52,143 bases of DNA from an uncultured Taibaiella sp. (GTDB taxonomy: Bacteria; Bacteroidota; Bacteroidia; Chitinophagales; Chitinophagaceae), in contig CALMWT010000192.1 of NCBI GenBank assembly GCA_937870855.1, positions 1-52,143 of the forward strand, read 5' to 3'. Of this stretch, positions 16,323 through 25,174 are shown piece after piece. The position numbers and the translations under genes were made by a program. Under the pieces are notes generated by a model. That model was not told the origin of the DNA and did no database searches. It saw nothing but the letters and a program-made list of their open reading frames with translations. Numbering within the stretch: position 1 is the stretch's first letter; every line of letters starts with the position of its first letter.

Positions 16323-17708
16323 ATGCAGTTACATACAGTTCTATTAATGTCTGGCGGATGGGTACAGGCATTGCAACTACTCGCCGCTCTATCTTTATTG
16401 ATCCTGCTTCATGAATTCGGACATTTCTTTTTTGCACGCCTTTTTAAAACACGGGTAGAAAAATTCTACCTCTTTTTCGATTTTCTTTTTCCATTTCCTG
16501 GCTTGCTCAACTTCGCTTTATTTAAAAAGAAGAAAGGTGATACAGAATATGGATTAGGCTGGTTTCCGCTTGGTGGATATGTGAAAATTTCTGGCATGGT
16601 GGATGAGAGTATGGACAAAGACCAGATGAACCAACCTCCACAACCCTGGGAATATCGTTCTAAAAAAGCATGGCAGCGCTTGCTCATTATGCTTGGCGGT
16701 ATCATAATGAATGTGCTGGTAGCAATTCTTATTTACATCGCCATCTTTGGTATTTGGGGAGAACAATATTTGCCTTTGCAGAATGCTAAATATGGTATTG
16801 AGGCGGACAGCCTTGCCGAGAAAGTAGGTTTCCGCGATGGCGATAAAATACTTACAGTTGGTGGTAAAAAAGTAGATCGTTTCAACGATGTGATGAAGGA
16901 ATTTATTTTCCAGCAAGCAAACAGTTTTGAAGTAGATCGCAATGGTGAAATAGTAACGGTTAATGTACCGGAAGGAACCATCAGACAAATAATACAAGCG
17001 CGAAAGAAAGGCGCATTCATTGGCATTCGAACACCATTTTTGGTAGGCGATGTTGGTAAAGGAAGTGCAGCGCAAAAAATAGGCTTACAGAAAGGCGATA
17101 GTATCGTTGCCCTTAACAGCCAACCCACTGCCTTTTTCGATCAATTTGAAACGGCGAAACAGTCTTATAAGGGACAAAACGTGACGCTTTCTATAGTAAG
17201 AAACAATCAGCCGGTGGAGCTACAGGGCGAACTTCCTAAAGATGGCGTTTTTGGTTTCAAACCAGATATTAATGCCGACCGATATTTCGAGTTGAACACG
17301 ATTAAGTATGGTTTCTTCGCCTCAATTTCTAAAGGCTTCACCACCACTTTCCAAACTTTTGGATCCTACTGGGAACAGTTCAGATTTCTATTTACTTCAA
17401 AGGAAGTTAAAGCTTCAGAAAGTCTTGGGGGCATTGTGAGTTTTGGTCAAATGTTTCCTCCCGTTTTTAGTTGGGAAACCTTTTTGCACCTCACTGCTTT
17501 CGTGTCCATCATTCTCGCATTTATGAATCTTTTGCCCATACCCGGACTTGATGGCGGATACGTTATGTTTCTGATCTTTGAATTGGTGTCTGGCAGAAAG
17601 GTGAGCGATAAGGTTATGGAAAAAGCTACAACCGTAGGACTTGTATTGTTGCTGGGATTGATGCTTTATGCAAACGGACTGGACATTTTCCGGCTATTTA
17701 AGAATTAA
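16323..17708 (+). CDS. rseP: RseP-type site-2 intramembrane zinc protease
   Basis: 461 residues. The zinc site HEFGH (His30, Glu31, His34) lies in the first membrane helix. A central periplasmic region carries two PDZ-like stretches (around YGIEADSLAEKVGFRDGDKIL and GKGSAAQKIGLQKGDSIVAL). The second catalytic motif NLLPIPGLDGG is near residue 400, followed by a last helix. S2P proteases cut transmembrane anti-sigma factors or remnant signal peptides; the local substrate is unknown. It is probably cotranscribed with dxr. Confidence 0.97.
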   Translation: MQLHTVLLMSGGWVQALQLLAALSLLILLHEFGHFFFARLFKTRVEKFYLFFDFLFPFPGLLNFALFKKKKGDTEYGLGWFPLGGYVKISGMVDESMDKDQMNQPPQPWEYRSKKAWQRLLIMLGGIIMNVLVAILIYIAIFGIWGEQYLPLQNAKYGIEADSLAEKVGFRDGDKILTVGGKKVDRFNDVMKEFIFQQANSFEVDRNGEIVTVNVPEGTIRQIIQARKKGAFIGIRTPFLVGDVGKGSAAQKIGLQKGDSIVALNSQPTAFFDQFETAKQSYKGQNVTLSIVRNNQPVELQGELPKDGVFGFKPDINADRYFELNTIKYGFFASISKGFTTTFQTFGSYWEQFRFLFTSKEVKASESLGGIVSFGQMFPPVFSWETFLHLTAFVSIILAFMNLLPIPGLDGGYVMFLIFELVSGRKVSDKVMEKATTVGLVLLLGLMLYANGLDIFRLFKN

Positions 17709-17727
17709 AACATTCCAATAGAAAAAT

Positions 17728-17760
17728 GATAAAGGCTGATCTAACCAATCAGCCTTTATC
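17728..17760. terminator. Hairpin terminator after rseP
   Basis: A perfect 13-bp stem (17728-17740 with 17748-17760; GATAAAGGCTGAT and its complement) with a 7-nt loop, 20 bases after the rseP stop. The U-rich tail is weak. Beyond it, 17761-17973 shows no gene. Confidence 0.6.
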
Positions 17761-17973
17761 ATAACCAAAATCTCTTACTCCCAAAAAAATCACTAACAGA
17801 TGTTTTGAAACAAAGAGCGATAGGAAGGGGCTAGCATCGACGCGTTGTAAACATCTAATTGCTAAACATTTACATGGTAAAGAAACCAAGTCTTGTGCAA
17901 AATCGTTTGTCATATTTAACGAACGGTTGAAAAAAAGGAATTAACGGTCAGAATTCCAGAATCTTCGGTAGCG

Positions 17974-18735
17974 CTAATCTATATGGCGTGCAATAAGTTT
18001 GAAATTATTAAGAAAAGAACCCTTGCTTCTTCTTGAAACGGGAATGATTGTTCCGTCTAAAAGTTCTACAGTATTATCCTTGCCATTGTAGCTGCGCACA
18101 AAATGCAGGGATATAATATGAGATTTATGTACTTGAAAAAATATATCCTCTGGTAGTATTTTTCTAAACTCCCCAATATTGTAAGAACACAAAATTTTCT
18201 TTCCATTCTGTAGGTATATCCAGGTATAAATTTTATCTCCTTCGCAACGGATCACCTCTTTACTGTTTACAAACAAAAAACCTTCGGGGGTAGGTATCGC
18301 AATTTTCATGCTTCCCGATTCTTTACTTCGAAACTGCTGAAGAAATTTTTTGAAATCAGACGTACTATCACCGGTTACAATCCTTTTTTTCGCATTTGCT
18401 ATTGCAATCTTTAAATCCGTTTTATCTACAGGTTTCAAAACATATCCTATTGCTGCATGGCGAAAAGCTTCTAAGGCGAAAGAGTCGTGCGCCGTAATAA
18501 ATATTATCTCACAAGTTCCTGATGGAAGTTGCTCCACCACATCGAATCCTGTACCACCCGGAAGGATAACATCGAGAAACACCAGATCAGGATTCAGTAG
18601 AGCAATACTCTCCAATCCACTTTTTATGCTTTCACAAACTGCTATAATTTTCACCTCATCGTCCACTTCATTAATTAGTATTTGCAACAACTCTCTTAGT
18701 GGCGCTTCGTCTTCAATAATAATAGCGGTAATCAT
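17974..18735 (-). CDS. LytTR-family response regulator
   Basis: 253 residues. The receiver domain (1-120) has the acidic pocket IIEDEAP, the phospho-acceptor Asp in VFLDVILPGGTGF (about residue 56), and ITAHDSFALEAF and LKPVD for the switch residues. The C-terminal half is a LytTR DNA-binding domain with FLFVNSKEVIRCEGDKIYTWIYLQNGKK and FFQVHKSHIISLHFVRSYN. No sensor histidine kinase is in the window, so it is an orphan here. Such regulators usually control envelope or sensory genes; targets are unknown. Confidence 0.95.
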   Translation of the reverse strand: MITAIIIEDEAPLRELLQILINEVDDEVKIIAVCESIKSGLESIALLNPDLVFLDVILPGGTGFDVVEQLPSGTCEIIFITAHDSFALEAFRHAAIGYVLKPVDKTDLKIAIANAKKRIVTGDSTSDFKKFLQQFRSKESGSMKIAIPTPEGFLFVNSKEVIRCEGDKIYTWIYLQNGKKILCSYNIGEFRKILPEDIFFQVHKSHIISLHFVRSYNGKDNTVELLDGTIIPVSRRSKGSFLNNFKLIARHID

Positions 18736-18798
18736 ATCCCTGAAGTGAAATTATCTTTCAAAAATAACCCAACCCTTTTATCTTTTAACAGGATATTC

Positions 18799-18832
18799 TT
18801 TTGCATGTGCTTACCTTCGCATCAGTTCTTTG
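18799..18832 (+). promoter_or_regulatory. Probable ssrA promoter
   Basis: TTTTG at 18799-18803 and AGTTCTTTG at 18824-18832, spaced about 20 nt, resemble -33 and -7 boxes, though the -7 has TT in place of TA. They lie 18 bases before the mature tmRNA 5' end. Confidence 0.4.
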
Positions 18833-18850
18833 AAAGCTCTTTTCAAAACC

Positions 18851-19221
18851 GGGGCCGACTGGTTTTGACAGCATAGGGCAGGGTAAGTAAGCATGTCGTG
18901 CGTTGGATAATTAGCACGTAAATCTGAATATTCAAAATCTAAATGGCGAATCTAACTACGCCATGGCTGCCTAATCAGTGATTAAGTAGTCATTTTGGCC
19001 GCCGCAAACAGAACGCCCAAATCTGTTGCCGCCGCCTAACTCAAAAAAACAATGGGCTAAGCGCTATACCGCTGTGATATAGTGACGAAAACCAAAGCAG
19101 TGTAGGAAATCAGTAAGTCTGTCCGGTTCTGGCTGCATTTCCGAAAACCGATTCCGGAATAAACATGTAGAAAGCTTATTGGGCATATGTTTGGACGCGG
19201 GTTCGACTCCCGCCGGCTCCA
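18851..19221 (+). ncRNA. ssrA: tmRNA (transfer-messenger RNA)
   Basis: The 5' end GGGGCCG pairs with CGGCTCC at 19214-19220 to form the seven-base acceptor stem, with GACTGGTTTTGACAGC after it and the T-arm GGTTCGACTCCCGCC at the 3' end. CCA is not encoded in full. The tag frame runs 18945-18974, GGC to TAA, and encodes GESNYAMAA, close to Bacteroidota tags. tmRNA rescues stalled ribosomes and marks the incomplete protein for proteolysis. A strong intrinsic terminator follows. Confidence 0.96.
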
Positions 19222-19230
19222 CAATCTTAA

Positions 19231-19267
19231 ACCACAAACAATTCTTATTTTGTTTGTGGTTTTTTTT
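19231..19267 (+). terminator. Intrinsic terminator of ssrA
   Basis: ACCACAAACAA (19231-19241) pairs perfectly with its complement (19250-19260), loop of 8 nt, then seven T to 19267. The next gene's first possible ATG directly follows the T-run. Confidence 0.85.
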
Positions 19268-19807
19268 ATGAATTTTTTTACCAACATAGAATGCGTAAAC
19301 ATCCCTCTTGAGTCAGTCAGGAAGGCTGCCATTTTCTCAAAAGAAGTTACTGCAACAACAAATTATTCTGACACTAACCAATTTTCAATTGCAAAAATTA
19401 AAGATGATCACTTCATTAGTAAGCTCGGTGAAGAAGCTGCAAAAATCGTCTTAGCAAAATATACACTCGTGACGGGTCCTGATTACAACATCTATTTGGG
19501 AAAAGAAAAATCCTGGGAAGATGATTTGTATGTTGATGAAACAGGAATTGCAGTAAAAACACAAAGAAAAACAGCCGCACAAAAGTTCGGACTATCATGG
19601 ACATTTCAGTGCGGAAATTTCAGAAGAGATGTTATCCTCGACAAGCCCGAAGCCTGGGTAATATTCGTTGAGTACAATGATCTCCATCCCTACAATTGTA
19701 ATGTCTATCCGCCGTTTCAGATAAAAGAACTGAGCTTTGGCGAACCAAAGCTCAGCAAATTGAGAGGTCATAAAAAAGTAGTGTACGCAGACACTTTGAA
19801 ATTCTAA
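19268..19807 (+). CDS. Unknown protein beside tmRNA, possible PD-(D/E)xK-like fold
   Basis: 179 residues from the ATG at 19268. I do not recognise a named family. The middle reads GPDYNIYLGKEKSWEDDLYVDETGIAVKTQRK. A PD, a later acidic cluster and a strand ending in VKTQ recall PD-(D/E)xK nuclease folds, but the acid of the ExK element would be Ala, so this is only a suggestion. The rest contains LGEEAAKIVLAKY and VYPPFQIKELSFGEPKL. The frame stays open upstream into tmRNA, but that extension is translated RNA gene. The ATG sits directly after the ssrA terminator with no promoter visible, so the N terminus may be missing. Stops overlap with the convergent Wzi-like gene. Confidence 0.65.
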   Translation: MNFFTNIECVNIPLESVRKAAIFSKEVTATTNYSDTNQFSIAKIKDDHFISKLGEEAAKIVLAKYTLVTGPDYNIYLGKEKSWEDDLYVDETGIAVKTQRKTAAQKFGLSWTFQCGNFRRDVILDKPEAWVIFVEYNDLHPYNCNVYPPFQIKELSFGEPKLSKLRGHKKVVYADTLKF

Positions 19808-21492
19808 TAGAAGTCGTAATCTCTTCTTGCAATATTTAATCTTAAACCTCCATAGAAATAGTTGGTTGTGTGTTTGGGCAGCAAATTATTTGCTACTTCA
19901 TACTCCCTGTGCGTTGCTCCGAGATCTATGAATAAATTTTCCTTCAGTTCGTAAGAGAGATTTAAGTTGAGAGAAGCACAAGTAGCTTGCACACCATTGA
20001 TCATCTTAACGCCGTATTCCTGATTTCTGGTAGCATAGTCTGCAAAAATATTGCTACCAAAATTCGACATGCCCGTATCAATCCCTTGTCTGTAATACAT
20101 TCCTCTCACGGTTACAAAAAGGTTTTTTACAGGTTGGTACCTCAGGATACCAATGATTTCCTGAAAGCCAGCCCCCAGCGGATGGGCAAATGGTTGATTG
20201 TAGTGAGTAAAATTGGATGTGCTATCGCGATGTGTGTAAGTGTATGGACGCACCATATTAATTTCGCCTTGCAGATCAAGATTCTTTATGCCCAATGCAT
20301 CAAAGTATTTTCCGCCAAGCTGAATACCCCATTTGTTTGCCCACCATCCACTGTTGCTAAATAGCTCTTTGGTCTTAAATTCATCAAGAAGCAATTGTCC
20401 GTAAAACTGAAAACGTTTCGCTACAACTGCTTTAAAATTAAGCCCGATATTTACGTTATCCGGACTTCCCATTCCTCTTTCAATTGCACGATAGAAAATA
20501 AGCGGAATCATGTACCCAAATTCAAACCGATCTCTTCTGCTAAACATTACACTTTCATAAACTCCTATATTCAACCACCGTGTTGCATTGATGCTTAAAG
20601 TGTGTATTGTAGCATATTTTCTTGGCAAGCGATTGTCTTCCGGGTTGGTAATATACTGTGGCGTTAACTCCATGAAAATGTTCTGGTAGTTAAGCTTCCA
20701 GATTTTTGTATTCAGCCTTAAAAAAGTGGCAGGAGCAGAAAAATTACTGATGTAAAGCGTCCGCACACCATCGCCTATAAAATGATTGTCGTGACCGAAA
20801 GTAACGTTGACTCTATTTTTTATCAAAGCAAAATCTACATAACCTCTTGCCATAAAATAATCATAGGTACCGCCATTTTTCCGATAGAGATCGCCACCAG
20901 GCACCGCACGATTTTTTGTAATCCAGTCGTCCACAAATCCCGGCACTTTTTCCTGATTGTCGGCGAGGTAAGTATAAAATCCGATTTTCTTACCAATCCA
21001 CCCGCGCAACTCCAACCCACGTGTACTCCAATACTTTGTACCGCCGGTGCTGTTAGAATTTTGTTCGCTCATTAGCTGGGCAGATATCACCGGATTTACA
21101 GAAAGGAAAAAATCTTTCGTTTTTACATGAACAAAATCAGGTTGCTTTTTATAAAAAGTTTTAAAAATTGGTCTGCGGGAATCTATCGCACCATTCTCAT
21201 CGGGCGCCCACTCCCCACTTACCGAAATTGCATGGTCAATATTATACCGGTCAATGGTTGATAAATTCATTTCCCTTGCATTCTTCCGCTTTTCCCACAA
21301 AAATTCTATAGCACCGTTTCGTGGAATAGGTTTGATTGAAGTGAAAAAATTGTTGGTTAATTCTCCGGATTTGGTTTCCAGCTTATCAAGCAGATTATAA
21401 TCTTCTGTATCAAGCTTTAAATAAGTTGTTTGCGCGAATGCGGTAGCTGATGCGGAAGCAACTACAAAAGAGAAAATTGCCTTTTTGAGCAT
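19804..21492 (-). CDS. Wzi-like capsule assembly outer-membrane beta-barrel
   Basis: Start set at 21492 (MLKKAIFSFVVASASATAFAQ), which gives a clean signal peptide and fits the promoter; the frame is open 37 codons further but that part is not signal-like. 562 residues. The body has the alternating pattern of an 18-strand type barrel and Wzi-family landmarks such as FLWEKRKNARE, WSTRGLELRGWIGKKIGFYTYLADNQEKVP and GHDNHFIGDGVRTLYISNFSAP. Wzi-type proteins hold capsular or other surface polysaccharide at the outer membrane. No polysaccharide synthesis genes are adjacent. Confidence 0.85.
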   Translation of the reverse strand: MLKKAIFSFVVASASATAFAQTTYLKLDTEDYNLLDKLETKSGELTNNFFTSIKPIPRNGAIEFLWEKRKNAREMNLSTIDRYNIDHAISVSGEWAPDENGAIDSRRPIFKTFYKKQPDFVHVKTKDFFLSVNPVISAQLMSEQNSNSTGGTKYWSTRGLELRGWIGKKIGFYTYLADNQEKVPGFVDDWITKNRAVPGGDLYRKNGGTYDYFMARGYVDFALIKNRVNVTFGHDNHFIGDGVRTLYISNFSAPATFLRLNTKIWKLNYQNIFMELTPQYITNPEDNRLPRKYATIHTLSINATRWLNIGVYESVMFSRRDRFEFGYMIPLIFYRAIERGMGSPDNVNIGLNFKAVVAKRFQFYGQLLLDEFKTKELFSNSGWWANKWGIQLGGKYFDALGIKNLDLQGEINMVRPYTYTHRDSTSNFTHYNQPFAHPLGAGFQEIIGILRYQPVKNLFVTVRGMYYRQGIDTGMSNFGSNIFADYATRNQEYGVKMINGVQATCASLNLNLSYELKENLFIDLGATHREYEVANNLLPKHTTNYFYGGLRLNIARRDYDFY

Positions 21493-21528
21493 AGAATCAA
21501 TTTCTAAGAGGTATGCGTTAAATTGCCA

Positions 21529-21559
21529 CAAAAATAACTTCCTACGATTTTTTAAGCAA
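21529..21559 (-). promoter_or_regulatory. Promoter of the Wzi-like gene
   Basis: On the minus strand TTG (21559-21557), a 20-nt spacer and TATTTTTG (21536-21529), a full -7 match. Predicted leader about 30 nt. This supports the 21492 start, because the longer frame would begin upstream of the promoter. Confidence 0.55.
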
Positions 21560-21565
21560 TTATTT

Positions 21566-22897
21566 ATGAATTCAATAGTAATAAAAAACGTAACAATAAT
21601 CAATGAAGGAATTCAGAAAATAGGTGATTTGCTCATTAAAAACGGACGAATAGAAAAAATTGCTGAAAATATTCAACCACAAGCCGGTTGGAAAGTAATT
21701 GAAGCCGAAGGTTTGTATTTGTTGCCCGGAGTTATTGACGATCAGGTACATTTTCGGGAGCCAGGATTGACACACAAAGCCAATATTTCATCGGAAGCAC
21801 GTGCCGCTGTAGCTGGCGGAACCACTTCTTTTATGGAAATGCCGAACACCAATCCACCGGCATTAACGCAGAATTTGCTTGAAGAAAAATACCAGATTGC
21901 GGCAAATTCCTCTATCGCTAATTATTCATTCTTCATGGGCGTAGCAAATGATAATGCCGACGAAGTGTTGCGTACACATGATAAGCGGAAAGACATTTGC
22001 GGAATAAAGATCTTCATGGGGTCGAGTACCGGAAATATGCTGGTGGACAACTACGTAACGCTCAATAAAATATTTTCTGAAGCAGAACTTTTGATTGCAA
22101 CGCATTGTGAAGACGAGCGAATAATAAAGACAAACAAAGAAAAATATCCAGAAGCAAATGCGGCAAGTTTTCATCCGCTCATCAGAGATGCAGAAGCCTG
22201 TTTTTCGAGTTCGTTTTCTGCTGTGCAATTAGCTAAGCAACACAATACCCGATTGCATATTTTGCACATTTCTACTGCCAGAGAACTTCAACTTTTTACA
22301 AACCTCTTTCCACTTCAAGACAAGCGCATTACTTCCGAAGTCTGTGTTCACCATCTGCATTTCACCGCCGACGACTATACAAAATTTGGCAACCAGATAA
22401 AATGCAACCCTGCCATCAAATCTTCGGAAAACAAAACTGCACTTTGGGAAGCTTTGCTCGATGATCGCCTCGACATTATTGCTACCGACCATGCGCCACA
22501 TACCTGGGAGGAAAAACAACTCTCCTACCAACAAGCCCCGGCAGGTGTTCCGTTAGTGCAGCACTCACTTTTATTGATGCTGGAATATATGAAGCAAGGA
22601 AAGATCAGCATTGAAAAACTGGTAGAAAAAATGAGTCATGCGCCTGCAATTTGTTTTCAAATTTCTGAACGTGGATTTATTCGCGAGGGCTATTATGCAG
22701 ATCTCGTTCTTGTAGATTTGAACGACAAAAACAAGGTGGGCAAAGAAAACATTCACTATAAATGCGGCTGGTCACCATTTGAAGGGCATGAATTTCCCGC
22801 AGCGATAAAGTACACTTTTGTAAACGGAGCAATTGCCTACGAAAATGGAAAAGTTAATGATTCGGTGCGGGGCATGAGGCTAAGATTTGACCGATGA
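21566..22897 (+). CDS. pyrC: Dihydroorotase
   Basis: 443 residues from the ATG at 21566; an upstream in-frame start at 21485 would overlap the divergent gene. It closes carbamoyl aspartate to dihydroorotate in pyrimidine synthesis. The first metal motif is DDQVHFREPG (about residue 60), the substrate loop MPNTNPP, and the last metal ligand is in IATDHAPHTWEEK. This is the amidohydrolase-superfamily form common in Bacteroidota. It starts a plus-strand run of eight genes and is followed 18 bases later by a MutS-like gene. Confidence 0.95.
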   Translation: MNSIVIKNVTIINEGIQKIGDLLIKNGRIEKIAENIQPQAGWKVIEAEGLYLLPGVIDDQVHFREPGLTHKANISSEARAAVAGGTTSFMEMPNTNPPALTQNLLEEKYQIAANSSIANYSFFMGVANDNADEVLRTHDKRKDICGIKIFMGSSTGNMLVDNYVTLNKIFSEAELLIATHCEDERIIKTNKEKYPEANAASFHPLIRDAEACFSSSFSAVQLAKQHNTRLHILHISTARELQLFTNLFPLQDKRITSEVCVHHLHFTADDYTKFGNQIKCNPAIKSSENKTALWEALLDDRLDIIATDHAPHTWEEKQLSYQQAPAGVPLVQHSLLLMLEYMKQGKISIEKLVEKMSHAPAICFQISERGFIREGYYADLVLVDLNDKNKVGKENIHYKCGWSPFEGHEFPAAIKYTFVNGAIAYENGKVNDSVRGMRLRFDR

Positions 22898-22915
22898 TTA
22901 AGAACAAAATTTTTG

Positions 22916-24256
22916 ATGCAGACTGATAAAACTACACTTAAAGATCTTTCGTTTTTTGCTGCCGGCGATAGAGGTATATTTCAACTGCTCGACCATACTA
23001 CTACGCTCGCCGGTAAGGAACAATTACGCAAGCATATTTTATCACCTCCCGACAGTTTTGAAGAATTATTTTCTTTGCAGGAAGCAATCAGATTTTTCTC
23101 TTCCCAGCCTGAAGCCTGGACTTCTATTATCTCTAACGGAACACTGGTTTTACTTGAAAAATTCTTCGAATCAGCAGACGGAGTAGCGGCACCGCAAAGC
23201 GGTTTTAACTTAGCTTTCAATTCCTTTCTTCATCGTTTTCTCAACATAGGAGAGCTTTCATTTACGCAGTTTTCCATCTCGCATCTTTCTGATTTTATCA
23301 GAGGTTGCAACGAACTTATTGCGCTACAGGAAAACCATAATCTGCCTTCCAGACTTCGAGTTGTTCTTGAAGAAATGAATGATGAAATAAAAAATCAGCG
23401 GCTTGCAGTAGAAATAATCAGCGTGCGCAAAGACACATCGTATAAAGACCTTGCACGGCTGAGCTACCTGGCAAGAAGGGAAATGAAAAATGCGATTTAC
23501 AGATTGATGCAACACTATGGAAAGCTTGATGCCTGGCATGCAATGGCTGTAGCTGCTGTAAAAAATAATTGGACTTTTCCGGTGTTGCAACCTTCCTTTC
23601 CTGTTTGTATGTATGGTAAAGAACTTTATCACCCTTTGCTAAAACAACCCATTGCCTACGAAATCAATTTTTCAGAAGACTGCAATTTTCTTTTGCTAAC
23701 CGGGGCAAATATGTCGGGCAAGACCACTTTCATGCGTAGCTTAGGTGTGAGCGCATTGCTGGCACATTTGGGTACCGGCGTTCCTGCAAAGGACTTTAGA
23801 ATAAGTTTTCTTCAGGGAATAATTACCAATATGCACGTTGAAGATAACCTGATGGAAGGTGAGAGCTATTTTTTTGCGGAAGTAAAGCGTATAAAACAAA
23901 CGGCAGAACGATTGCAAGAACCTGTCCCGCATCTTGTACTAATGGATGAGCTGTTTAAAGGCACTAACGTTCATGATGCATACGAGTGTACAAAGGCAGT
24001 GGTGGACGGACTCCTGAATTACTCACGGCATTTAATGGTTTTATCTACGCATTTGTATGAAGTAGCCCAGCAATTTAAAGATCGCACAGACATCAGCTTT
24101 TCTTATTTCGTCACCGACCTTGCCGAAGATGGTAACTACTCGTTTAAATACGAATTGAAATCTGGAATTTCTAATGACAGAATCGGCTATCGTATTCTTC
24201 AGAAGGAAGGCGTGCTCGATCTTTTGCAAGGCAGGAAAGATAAATCGCAGCCGTAG
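22916..24256 (+). CDS. MutS-family ATPase without mismatch-recognition domain
   Basis: 446 residues from the ATG at 22916. The N-terminal half is a helical MutS core/lever region. The C-terminal half is the MutS ATPase domain: Walker A TGANMSGKTTFMRSLG, a following segment YFFAEVKRIKQT, Walker B LVLMDELFKGTN with the MutS DE-x-x-x-G-T-N form, and STHLYEVA. The protein is half the length of MutS1 and lacks the Phe-x-Glu mismatch domain and a Smr nuclease tail, so it belongs to the short MutS-like group of unknown task common in Bacteroidota. Probably cotranscribed with pyrC. Confidence 0.92.
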   Translation: MQTDKTTLKDLSFFAAGDRGIFQLLDHTTTLAGKEQLRKHILSPPDSFEELFSLQEAIRFFSSQPEAWTSIISNGTLVLLEKFFESADGVAAPQSGFNLAFNSFLHRFLNIGELSFTQFSISHLSDFIRGCNELIALQENHNLPSRLRVVLEEMNDEIKNQRLAVEIISVRKDTSYKDLARLSYLARREMKNAIYRLMQHYGKLDAWHAMAVAAVKNNWTFPVLQPSFPVCMYGKELYHPLLKQPIAYEINFSEDCNFLLLTGANMSGKTTFMRSLGVSALLAHLGTGVPAKDFRISFLQGIITNMHVEDNLMEGESYFFAEVKRIKQTAERLQEPVPHLVLMDELFKGTNVHDAYECTKAVVDGLLNYSRHLMVLSTHLYEVAQQFKDRTDISFSYFVTDLAEDGNYSFKYELKSGISNDRIGYRILQKEGVLDLLQGRKDKSQP

Positions 24257-24323
24257 TAGCCATTTCCGTTAATTTTGACGCAGTGCCTTGTTTTGACAGA
24301 AGAAAGAAATTCCAGCAAGTATT

Positions 24324-25166
24324 ATGACAGATTTCAGACCAAGCCGTTTTCAAATACTCCCCACTGTTGTAAAAAATCTCCTCATCATCAATTCGTTGAT
24401 GGCGTTACTGCAATTTGTGCTTTTAAAGTTCAATATTGACCTCGCCGATCATCTTGGTTTACACTATTGGCGATCTCCTTTATACAAACCCTGGCAACTC
24501 ATTACCCACATGTTTATGCACGGCAGTGCGCATGATGTAAATCTTACCATCATGCACCTGTTTTCCAACATGTTTGCCTTGTGGATGTTTGGCAGCATAT
24601 TGGAAAATATGTGGGGAGCAAAACGGTTTCTCACTTTTTATCTTGTTTGCGGATTAGGCGCTGCTTTGCTGCACCTCGGCGTTTTAGGATATGAGTTTAA
24701 TGTTTTTGAAAATGCTTTTTACAATTACCAGCAAAACATAGGTCTTGATAAATACCTTTTGTTCGTGGAGCAAAATGAACTGGAACGTTATTCTCAGTTT
24801 ACACAGCTTTCATCTTTCTGGCAAGCTAACCCGGGATGTTCCAATTGCAGCTCACTATCTGTAGATCTCATCAAACAGTATTACACCCAATCTATCAATC
24901 AGGCTACGGTGGGAGCATCGGGTGCTGTGTTCGGAATCTTGTTTGCCTTCGGTTATCTGTTTCCAAATACGCTGTTGTATATCTACTTCCTTTTCCCTAT
25001 CAAAGCCAAATACGTTGTGGCCGCTTACGCATTGTTTGAGTTGTTTTCAGGCATCAGAAATTCGGCAGGAGATAACATAGCTCATTTCGCGCATTTGGGC
25101 GGTATGGTTGTAGCGTTTATCATTCTGAAAATATGGAACCGAAATGTGCGGAATAAATTTTATTGA
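24324..25166 (+). CDS. Active rhomboid intramembrane serine protease
   Basis: 280 residues with six or more membrane helices. The catalytic serine is Ser199 in VGASGAVFG and the catalytic histidine His257 in FAHLGGMVV, the standard dyad. An extended loop (about residues 122-190), with a CSNC pair, separates helices before the serine. The segment HMFMHGSAHDVNLTIMHLFSNMFALWMFG matches the conserved helix 2 region. It would cut single-pass membrane proteins within the bilayer. A second, degenerate rhomboid follows after 8 bases. Confidence 0.95.
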   Translation: MTDFRPSRFQILPTVVKNLLIINSLMALLQFVLLKFNIDLADHLGLHYWRSPLYKPWQLITHMFMHGSAHDVNLTIMHLFSNMFALWMFGSILENMWGAKRFLTFYLVCGLGAALLHLGVLGYEFNVFENAFYNYQQNIGLDKYLLFVEQNELERYSQFTQLSSFWQANPGCSNCSSLSVDLIKQYYTQSINQATVGASGAVFGILFAFGYLFPNTLLYIYFLFPIKAKYVVAAYALFELFSGIRNSAGDNIAHFAHLGGMVVAFIILKIWNRNVRNKFY

Positions 25167-25174
25167 CTTTAGTT

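Noticed and set aside
19057..19332. Minus-strand ORF over the tmRNA 3' half
   Set aside because: It is a translation of the RNA gene and its terminator, with no protein-like character.
19268..21492. Prophage or integrative island at the tmRNA 3' end
   Set aside because: No integrase, no duplicated tmRNA 3' segment and no phage genes are present in the window; only one unknown ORF lies between ssrA and the Wzi-like gene.
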